Shown here piece after piece: positions 9,199 to 17,056 of a DNA stretch of 17,706 nt. The stretch's first letter is position 1. Each line of letters starts with the position of its first letter. The stretch is from NCBI GenBank assembly GCA_026770595.1, contig MU634002.1:1-17706 (forward strand), read 5' to 3'. Below the pieces are notes generated by a model, which worked only from the letters and a program-made list of their open reading frames with translations, was not told the DNA's origin and did not search any database. The stretch comes from Ochromonadaceae sp. CCMP2298. Lineage: Eukaryota > Sar > Synurophyceae > Ochromonadales > Ochromonadaceae. The position numbers and the translations under genes were made by a program.

Positions 9199-9706
9199 TT
9201 CCAGGAGCTTGGCCCCAAGATGGCTGGTCCGTTCGGGGGGAAGTAGGTCCTTACTGGTAGGAACTCCTAGAGCACTTTACCCAACGCTGTGATACAATGG
9301 TTCAGAGGTTCAACGGTCAACTGTTCCTCTGTGGGTTGGGGGGACGGAGAAGCTGTGGGAATGTGTGGGAGGTGGAACCATCGTTGTATCCCGATCTTTG
9401 CTTCGTTGTATCTTGATACTTGCGCCTTTTAACGGTACTTTGTATGGCATTAACGACAAAATTGGGAATTTTTTCCTAACTTCCGCCAGGTTTTGTCCAA
9501 AAGGCGTTTCCCAAATTGTCCATTACCACTTCATTAGACGCCGTCGTTCATTATATGCATTGTCAATAAGCCATTTTAAACGATACAGTTGGCAACGCAA
9601 CCCTCTTCTCACTTTTGTCTTGCCCTTGCACGCTGTTCTGGAGTTGAGTTCGTGCGAGGGCTGGTAGCATTCGGGCCAGCCTTCACAGCCTCCGATCGGC
9701 TTGACA
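9199..9706. promoter_or_regulatory. Divergent promoter region with a 22-bp imperfect repeat
   Basis: 508 bp between two divergently read start codons. A direct repeat with 17 of 22 matching positions lies at 9381-9402 and 9403-9424, both starting TCGTTGTATC. AT content rises from about 9420 to 9600 compared with the coding sequence on either side. No clear TATA box. Part of the left end may be an upstream exon of the minus-strand gene. Confidence 0.5.
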
Positions 9707-10231
9707 ATGTGGTTCACAATGGCGCATGCGCTCGTGCTCGCGCTCTTCGCGAACTTGCTGGCTTGCTCCTTCTCCTTCCACACTCGGATTGCGCCATGCA
9801 AATCGAGTGCATCATTCGGTATTCGTAGACTCAACAGTAGATTCAGGGTAGGCGACATCACACAATGCTCGCTTTCAAAAGCAACACCAGCGTCCGCATC
9901 AACGTCATCAGCCTCGGCTCTGCGCATGAGCCAAGGGGCTGCCCAGGAGGACGGTCTAGGGCAGTATTTTGTGCCTGCCTTCGTGGCCTTCTGGGCCGTG
10001 GGCTACTCCGCCATCTTCCTCTCACAGATGAGCTACAGAATGGGAGGAGAAGGGGTAGGAGGGGTTGGGGTAGGGGGGTGGGAGGCGCAGACGCAGGGGC
10101 TGGGAGAAAGCGGGGGCGTGCTGGGCGTGGGTCTGACGGTCGTCCTCTTCGTGGTGCTGGTGGGCTATGCGGGCTACGAGGTGCTCAAGCCTGGGCCCCT
10201 GGGATCCGAGGCAGAGGACCCCTGGAAGTAG
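9707..10231 (+). CDS. Small two-helix membrane protein with a predicted plastid leader
   Basis: A 174-residue intronless protein, unrecognised. Residues 1-20 are a signal peptide (hydrophobic core LVLALFANLLAC). They are followed by SFSFH, with Phe at 22 and 24, then about 50 residues rich in Ser, Ala, Thr and Arg and nearly free of acids, ending near ALRM at 71-74. This order, signal peptide then Phe-led transit peptide, is the known two-part import signal for red-derived secondary plastids. The mature part has two likely membrane helices, 87-107 and 138-160, joined by a Gly-rich loop (GGEGVGGVGVGG). It ends in a short hydrophilic tail. It could be a thylakoid or envelope protein; the sequence does not match a photosystem subunit or light-harvesting motif I know. 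The ATG at 9707 was chosen; Met5 at 9719 would also keep the signal peptide. Confidence 0.75.
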   Translation: MWFTMAHALVLALFANLLACSFSFHTRIAPCKSSASFGIRRLNSRFRVGDITQCSLSKATPASASTSSASALRMSQGAAQEDGLGQYFVPAFVAFWAVGYSAIFLSQMSYRMGGEGVGGVGVGGWEAQTQGLGESGGVLGVGLTVVLFVVLVGYAGYEVLKPGPLGSEAEDPWK

Positions 10232-10748
10232 GGATGTGGTGATCTAGGGACTAGGGAACTAGGTGAACAAGAGCTGCCCTTCCGTGCCGAGCCAAGCTCC
10301 GCGGCAACCCAAGGAAAGGACGCAAGCGCAAGCACCGATCAAGCAGCGCATGCTACCGCACCGGAGGCAGGGGCACAAACGCGACGCGGTCGAATGTAAG
10401 GCGGCATCCTACACCTAAGAGGTCCGCCTGCCCAGGTGGCGCCCATGAAGGTATCGTCTACCTGGCCTCGACACCTAAAGTTTACGTATATAACGTACGG
10501 CATTTGGAATACATGCAGTAATATGCTATACGCATCAACGCCCGCATTGGCACGCGCAGAGACCGCCTAACCCCCTAGCCGCCTAACGGGGACTGGCCAG
10601 GGGACTGAAGGCAGCACATCGTGGCATCAGGGGACGGCAGGGAATGGCTTTCGGGCTCCAAGGTGCGTTACACGAAACTGTCTACGTACTGGTGGAAGAG
10701 GAATAGGTGCTCTAAAGTCATAAAGTATGATACGAGATTTTGGTTAAA
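10232..10748. other. Intergenic region between convergent 3' ends
   Basis: 517 bp holding the 3' UTRs of the plastid-leader gene and the kinase. It has short direct repeats (CTAGGGACTAGGG near 10245, CCGCCTAA twice near 10563-10587), but no AATAAA, RNA gene or convincing open frame. Confidence 0.55.
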
Positions 10749-13117
10749 CTAACTAAAGGATGGTTCTTCGTGTTCGTGCTTGGGCTTCTTCGATGCGGGC
10801 TCCTCAGGGTCAGGATCAGCAGAGTCAGCGTCAGCAGGGGCAGCAGAGTCAGCGTCAGCAGGGGCAGGGGCAGCAGAGTCAGCGTCAGCAGGGGCAGCAG
10901 AGTCAGCAGGGGTAGCAGGATCAGCAGGGGCAGAGACAGCAGGGACAGCAGGATCCGGGACAACAGGGTCAGCAGGGGCAGGATCAGCAAAGGCAGGGTC
11001 GGCAGGGGCAGGGGCAGCAGGGTCAGGCTCTTGCTTCTCTGCAGATTTTCTCACTGCCTCCAGAAAAGCAGGGTCTTGCTTCTCAGCTGAGTTCCAGTTC
11101 CCTTCAGAATGGCAACTCTCCAGAATCGCATCTATACCGTCATCCTCTGCTTCCTCCGCCTCTACCTCCGGTTCAACCTCCGCTTCGAACAACATGTCCT
11201 CCGCTTCTACCTCCGCTTTCAACACCATATCCTCCGCTTTTATCTCCACTAAGGTGGCCTGCGCCCTGTAGGCCAACAGCGTAGCGTCGTGAAAGTCCAA
11301 AAAATTTGCAGCCACCTATGCATCAGCAGATGAAGGAGCGAGAGAGAGGAAGGCGAGTAACAGGATTTAGAGTGGGATAAGACAAGCAGCTGGACAGTGC
11401 ATGTGCTAGACAGTGCTGGTATGTGCTGGTATGTGCTGGTGTGTGCTGGTGTGTGCAGGAGGAGGAATAGTACGTATAGTACGTACCGACTGGATGTCCA
11501 CGAAGTCAGCCCACTCCTGATCCGAGGCGAAGGGGCAGTTGTAGAAGTTCTTGTGCTGGTCCAGCACTGAGAAGAAGGACGCCAGTGCCTGCTCGCCCAC
11601 CGCGCTGCACGTCTCGAGCTTCATAAGATCCCGGGCATTGTTCTTCCACCGAATGGCAAAAGCGAGTGCGATTCCACCTCCATTATCTCCCCCACTTTCG
11701 TCGATACTGGGGGTTTTGTACCTGCCAGCCTCATTGACCAGGGTGGACATTCTTTCGCAACTTTGGTGCACTCTGAGGTCGTTCACGGAATCCGTAGGCG
11801 CGTATGTGTTTTTCGACATGGCCTCTGACCACTGCTTGGCCTTGCCTGCGGCCTCCTCCAGGCGCCCGTACGACCGCCGCACATTGGTCTGCGTGGAGAG
11901 CGAGGCCATCGACAGCCCGAAGGTGGTGGTGGCGATGAGACCCTTTTCGTGCTTGTCGATAAGCGACTCGATCGAGCTCGAGCAGCGCCACATAAACCCG
12001 CCGTTTTCGTAGTCGATCGATCCCACGACTGTGTCGATGCCTCCCTGAGTCCCTACTCTTTTCTCCAGAGCGGCCATATCCACCGGCGCGAGCAGCAGAT
12101 CTAGCACCAGATCGTAGTTGGGCTTGTCTGCGTAGGTGAGCTGCTTCATATGCTCCACGAATGCACACACCGAGTCGATGATTCGGTCCACCACCACCCC
12201 CACCTCGGGATTCTCCCTCGCCCGCTCGCTGTTCTGGATATCCAGCAAGAACTGCCTAGGGTTCTCTAGGAGCTTTCCTTTCTGCTCAGAGACGGCCTCT
12301 TTGTCTTTGCGCTTTGCGGCCTCTCGCCACACCAGGTCGCCGAGAGATAGGTCCAGGAACACATGCAGGACGGAAAACATGTCGTCGCGGGGACACTGGT
12401 CCTGGCCAAGGTGCGCGTAGGGCGAGGCGTAGATGGTAGTGCCTCGGAAGTCTGCGCGCTCGCGCTGGGTCCGAATGTGGCCGTGCGAGTCGTAGTGCTG
12501 CTTCGCGAGCCCGAAGTCGATAAGGCAGAAGTCGGTGCTGAGTGTGGAGCGGCGGACGAAATTGGAAGGCTTCACGTCGCGATGCACGTAGCCCTTGTCG
12601 TGTAGCGGCCGCAGGCAGTGTATCATCTTGCGCGTGAGGAAGGACACCACCTCGAGGGGGATGGGCTTTGTCTTGGAGGCGGGGGCGGCGGAGGCCGAGC
12701 TGCTGCTGCATCGCGTGCGGTCGCGCAGAGAGGCCATGTCCTCGCCCGTCAGCAGCTCCATCGCCATGTAGTCTCTGTCTGTATCGCACCCCACGCAGTA
12801 GAACTTGGGAAAGGCGGGGTTTCCAGACAGCTCTTTCATGACGTGCGCCTCCCACTTCATCACCGACGTGTCGAAATCAGGATGCTGCACTTTGATGGCC
12901 ACCAGTGCACCCTCGCTCTCTGCCTCCGTATCAATAGCAGCATAGATCTCGCTAAAAGCGCCTGCGGATACAACAGTGACGGGTGCATTTTGCGAGAACT
13001 GTCAGTTTGCGACTTGTCTGGAGCAGCAGGCAGACTACGAGTGCACAAACCTTTGCCAATGGGGCCGAGCAACTGCCATCGCTTTTGCTCCTTTTGCTCC
13101 TCCTTTTGCTCTGCCAT
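10749..13117 (-). CDS. CK1-group Ser/Thr protein kinase with a long acidic and Ala/Pro/Asp tail, three exons
   Basis: Exons 13117-13051, 12961-11487 and 11315-10749; introns of 89 and 171 bp with GT-AG ends; 702 residues. Exon 1 gives MAEQKEEQKEQKRWQLLGPIGK and the first splice completes the glycine loop as GKGAFSEIY. All catalytic residues are present: VAIK Lys46, helix-C Glu60, HRDVKPSN with Asp151, DFG Asp171. The activation segment FRGTTIYAS at 194-202, in place of an APE motif, marks the casein kinase 1 group. The sequence after it (DDMFSVLHVFLDLSLGDLVWR) looks more like tau-tubulin kinases and kinetoplastid/algal relatives than like CK1-delta. Exon 3 holds an acidic tandem repeat (AEDMVLKAEVE and AEDMLFEAEVE) at about 541-566, an Ala/Pro/Asp/Ser tract at about 613-684, and a basic KKPK near the end. 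It should be an active kinase; substrate unknown. Divergent from the beta-trefoil/ankyrin gene. Confidence 0.85.
10798..11035 (-). repeat. Coding minisatellite for the Ala/Pro/Asp/Ser tail of the kinase
   Basis: Six-base units (GCAGGG, TCAGCG, GCAGCA on the plus strand) arranged in part in 24-bp higher-order copies around 10825-10905. All are in frame and read as Ala-Asp-Pro and Ala-Asp-Ser units. Confidence 0.85.
11413..11458. repeat. 10-bp tandem repeat in kinase intron 2
   Basis: About 4.6 copies of GTGCTGGT(A/G)T, just inside the donor end of the intron 11486-11316. An open frame reading through it (Thr/His/Pro) is an artefact of the repeat. Confidence 0.85.
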
Positions 13118-13523
13118 CGCTTCGCTTAATCTTGTCCTTCAAGCTATATTCTGGGCAAGAAGCTAGATAAGATCCAACCAGGGTAAAGTCAGCTTGGGCT
13201 TTACAGATCCCGGCTCTGCGAATGGAATCCTACCGAAGTGGCGAATACGAGCACACAGGCAGTCCTCCGCGATCTCTGTCGTCCCTCAGCCAGAGCAGCT
13301 CTGGGTGGCAGCTCCAACAAGAATGAGGAGAGAGAGTCAAACCACGTCCGCATTGGAGCCAAAGAAAAGGGCTGAAGGGGGAGGAAGAGGAGGAAGAAAA
13401 AGAAAGACTTGGAGGAGAAAAGGGGACAATGGCCCGAAGGTGGGAATGACGCTGAGGGGTTTTGTTTCATATCGTGACGCTAATATGGAGGTTTTGTACA
13501 CTAATTGTGCCTCTGGAGTTCTA
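13118..13523. promoter_or_regulatory. Kinase-side part of a divergent promoter region
   Basis: The upstream region of the kinase up to the MITE. A strongly purine-rich tract on the plus strand spans about 13364-13430. A short open frame overlaps it but starts with TTG and has no recognisable product. No TATA box seen. Confidence 0.45.
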
Positions 13524-13682
13524 GTAATTTCGTACCCAGAAAATAGTTAGTGGGTTGTGGCAGGGTTTTTTGTTTCCCTTTAGAGACGTTTGTCACCCTC
13601 GGCTGCGCCCTCGGGACGCCAAACTCTCCCTCGGGCAACGAAAACCCTTCCAAAACCCATTATTTTCTCGGTACGAAATTAC
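13524..13682. mobile_element. 159-bp MITE with TA target-site duplication (Tc1/mariner-type)
   Basis: Perfect 13-bp terminal inverted repeats, GTAATTTCGTACC at 13524-13536 and its reverse complement at 13670-13682. They extend as imperfect arms to about 50 bp: next comes AGAAAATA, then TGGGTT, GGGTTTT and CCC in both arms, with a few mismatches and one 4-5-base gap. Both ends are flanked by TA (13522-13523 and 13683-13684), the duplication left by Tc1/mariner and Stowaway-like elements. The interior has three CCCTCGG copies and no open frame, so it is non-autonomous. It lies 174 bp upstream of the start of the beta-trefoil/ankyrin gene and 406 bp from the kinase start. Confidence 0.85.
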
Positions 13683-13856
13683 TATTCGTTCGACGGCTGG
13701 ACGTGTGGCACCCCCAGTTGCACTTGAGAAAGCATGCATGCAATGCCACAGCTCCAACGCGAGATACAATTTCACTCACTCCCTGTAGTAGTGCCTGCTC
13801 GAGGTGCTAGATTCTGCAGCCCTGCAGTCGTACTGGTGTCGCGTAGTTTGGCTGTC

Positions 13857-16603
13857 ATGATCTTGATAGTAGCGCTGGTCGCTTTTCTTTCTGCGAGCTG
13901 CTCGGCCCAGAAAGCTGTGTCGAAGAGCACAGGGCCCCCTGCATTTTTCCTCCAGGATCCCACAGACGGGCAATGTCTGGCTGGTTCGAAGTATAAGCGG
14001 TGCGGAATCGACACGCTGTGGTACGTGACTGGCAAGCCCGGCTCCTATCAGATCCACCACCGGCTGGTGGACGAGGACGACGACGAGTCCTGCCTGGACC
14101 GCACGCAGTGCCACCTGGAGGAGTCAGACGTGAAGCTTGCGAACTGCAATCACTGTGGGGCAAAGAAATGGAATATCCTGGGGGATGCACAGTCAGGTTC
14201 GTGCCGGGGCGACTGCACTGACGCGATCGACTCTGCCTTGCGCTAACCACATTCTCGTTGTTTTGTTCTTTTGATCCCAGGATACGTGCTGACGGAGGAC
14301 GCGAATAAGAACTGCCTTAAGCGGAATGGGGCAGATGCCTCTATGGTGCGGTGTGACAAGGGGTATTCCGGTCTAGCATTGCAATGTAAGCAAGCAGCAT
14401 TGCAGATGGATGGAAGTTGCATGTGTATATGCTGCATGCTATATGTGTTGTGTTACATTGCACGTGGGACACTTCATCCGACCAAGGCTAACCCTCCCTC
14501 CTCCAACCAGTCGCCACGAAGGACGAGATCGATGCCATGAGCAGCGACGGCGCGCGACTGATAACCGCCGCATCGGATGGGGACATAAACGGCGTAAAGA
14601 ACTTCATGAAGAACAAGGTAGACCCCAACTCCCGGGACTGGGACAATCTCACCGCCACCATCGCCGCCTCCGGCAAGGGCCACCTGGACGTTGTGAAGTT
14701 CTTGGTGTCCAACAAGGCCGACGTGAATCTGCGCGACAAGGACAACATCACTGCCCTGATGGAGGCAGCCATGGGGGGTTTCCAGCCGGTAGTGGAGCTG
14801 CTGGTCAAGTCAGGCGCGAAGGTGGACGCCTCAGCTGTGTCGGGAATTACCCCTCTATGGCTCGCGGCGGGCGAGGGTCACCTGGGCACGGTGAAGTTCT
14901 TGCTGTCCAAGAAGGCGGACAGCGACAACACGCGCAGCGACGGCATCACCGCGCTGATGGCCGCCTGCGCGGGGGGTCACCAGGACGTGGTGAAGGCGCT
15001 CGTGGGGGCCAAGTGTGACGTGCAGAGCAAGGACAAAGAGGGACTGACGGCGCTCATCAGCGCGGCCGAGAACGGCTCAGTACCTATCGTTAAGATGCTA
15101 TTGGACGCCAAGGCGGACGTGAACGTGATGTCGGACACTGGCTTCAGCCCGCTCATAATCGCCTCCGCCCACGGGCACCTGGAGGTCGTGAAGATGCTCC
15201 TGCACGCCAACGCGGACATGGAGATGGAGCATCCCGAGGCAGTTACGCCGCTGATGTATGCCGCCGCGGGGGGCTTCCCTGACCTAGTGAAGTTCCTGCT
15301 GGACAGCAAGGCCAACGTCAACCTGCGACACAAGCAGGGCGGCTCCGCTTTAATGGAGGCAGCTACCGCAGGCAACGTGACAGTAGTGCAGCTGCTGCTG
15401 GACGCCGGCGCGGAGCCCTTTATCGTGGACGACGACGGCGTCACCGCGCTGATGTCCGCAGCCTCTCAGGGTCACACAGACATCTGCCGCATCCTGCTTG
15501 CCAAGGGGCTGCTGGTAAACCAAGTAGCCAAATCGGGCGGTACGGCGGTGATGTTCGCTGCCGGAGGGGGGCACAACGAGACGACTGCCTTTTTGATCGA
15601 GAACAAGGCCGACGTGAATGTCGTGGTGCACGCGACGGCTGAGTACATCGAGCACGTGACCAAGGCCATCGCGGAGGGCAAGGAGGACGTGGAGCCGCAC
15701 AAGGACGGGGTCACTGCGCTTATGGTGGCTGCGCAGGGGGGACACATGGGCACCTCGAAGATGCTCGTGGAGGCGGGCGCGGTGGTGCATGTGGTGGACG
15801 ACGAGGACGTGACTCCGCTGCTCAACGCCATCAAGGGCAACCACGCCACCCTCGCCACCTACCTGCTCGAGCACGGCGCCAACGCCAACGACATCTACAT
15901 CGACGAGAAATCCAAGCCCCACAACCTTTTGATGGACTCGGTGGTCAACGGGAACGTCAACTTCTCCACCTTACTGATCAGCAAGGGGGCCAACGTAACT
16001 TTCGCGGACGATGACGGGGTGACCGTCATCACGCAAGCTGCCTACCAGGGCCTCAAGAGCATCGTCGTAGCGCTCCTGGAGAAGAAGGCAGACCCCGCGG
16101 CGGTCAACGGGGAGGGCATCAACGCTCTGATCGCCGCGGCCTCCGAGGGGCACCAGGAGATCGTGGAGCTGCTTTTGCTGACCAAGAAGCTGGACGTCAA
16201 TGCGAAGGACAAGGACGGCACGAACGCCCTTATGGCGGCCGCGGTGCGCGGGCACAAAGAGGTCATAACGCAATTGGTAGCCAAGGGCGCCAACGTGAAC
16301 GCGAAGAACGTGGACGGGCACACCGCTCTGATGTTCGCGTACAACGGCAAGAACCAAGTAGAGACGCTGCTGGACAAGTACGCGGAGTACATGAAGGACA
16401 GCAACGACAATAGCACCAAGGTGATTAACGATGCGCTGCAGACGCACCTGGATGTGGTGAACATGCTGCTGAGCAACGGCGCAGACGCGTCCCTTAAGGA
16501 CAACGAGGGCCACACCGCGGCAGATTTTGACTACAAGCCCCCAGAAATAGTTCCGGTAGAGGGTTCCATCACTCCCCCGCCGAAGGGAAGGTCGGAGTTG
16601 TAG
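13857..16603 (+). CDS. Secreted beta-trefoil (ricin-B-like) plus ankyrin-repeat protein, three exons
   Basis: Exons 13857-14196, 14281-14385 and 14511-16603; introns of 84 and 125 bp with GT-AG ends; 845 residues. Residues 1-18 are a signal peptide (MILIVALVAFLSASCSAQ). Residues 29-149 hold eight cysteines and three similar blocks: CL at 40-41 with Cys49 and LW at 54-55; YQI, then CL at 79-80, VKLANC, KKW at 103-105; YVL, then CL at 125-126, MVRC. This matches the three lobes of a beta-trefoil as in ricin-B lectins, which bind sugars or proteins. From about residue 158 there are about 18 ankyrin repeats of 33 residues (GITALMAAC..GH..VVK.LL type), two with insertions, then a Pro-rich end. Ankyrin repeats bind proteins and are normally cytosolic, so a secreted form is odd. 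An in-frame ATG at 13734 would bury the signal peptide and was not used. Confidence 0.85.
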
Positions 16604-17056
16604 GTGTTTAGATAGTCGGGAGGGCGCTTGTTGTCCCTAATTACTGTAAAGAATACGAGGAAACGGCTTTCTTGTTCAGTAGATGCATCGTGGAATAGCT
16701 GTGGTGAACAGGCGGTTTCTCCCGAACCGGCACACAATAAGGGGATAGTCCCCGGCGACGGTTACAGCAGCAAAAAACAGCTGAGAGAAGAAACGGCGAT
16801 GCCTCGCTTGCTTGCGGCCAAAGCATCTGGCTTTGCAAGAGGTCTTCTCGAGAGCTTCTATGCTCTCGTCGAGCGGATCTGCACAAACAGAGGCGATGGA
16901 GACAGTATCAACTCTATAAGAACTGAGTGCGGAGAGTTGTAGCCCGCGTTTGGATATCGACCGCTTTGTTCAGACGGTCAGGGCGGGCACGGCTCCAGCT
17001 CGCGGAGCGGCTGTAAGAAACCCTTCCTGGTCCAAGCCGGTCCACTTGTCGGAAAA
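16604..17056. other. Intergenic region between tandem genes
   Basis: 453 bp between the ankyrin-gene stop and the next predicted ATG, holding a 3' UTR and a promoter. It contains a small hairpin (CGAGAGC at 16849-16855 and GCTCTCG at 16862-16868, 6-base loop). A 47-codon frame at 16799-16942 starts with ATG but has no recognisable features. No AATAAA or RNA gene seen. Confidence 0.5.

Noticed and set aside
8332-9246. Plus-strand open frames opposite the Met/Gly-rich gene
   Set aside because: His/Pro/Thr and Ile/Pro low complexity is the reverse reading of the Met/Gly repeat.
9253-9290. A 36-nt intron (donor GTAAAG near 9284, acceptor CAG at 9254) giving an upstream exon for the Met/Gly-rich gene
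   Set aside because: Much shorter than every other intron in the window, and the sequence above it gives no coherent exon.
13194-13550. Plus-strand open frame of 118 codons upstream of the secreted ankyrin gene
   Set aside because: It starts with TTG, its Lys/Arg/Gly content comes from a purine-rich tract, and it runs into the MITE.
13734-13856. Upstream in-frame ATG that would add 41 residues to the beta-trefoil/ankyrin protein
   Set aside because: It would place the clear signal peptide inside the protein; the ATG at 13857 starts exactly at the hydrophobic core.
14977-16513. Long open frames antisense to the ankyrin array
   Set aside because: They mirror the repetitive, GC-rich ankyrin codons and have no features of their own.
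16799-16942. Small 47-codon ATG frame between the ankyrin gene and the last gene
   Set aside because: No homology, motif or splice support; it could be a small upstream frame of the next transcript but nothing shows it.
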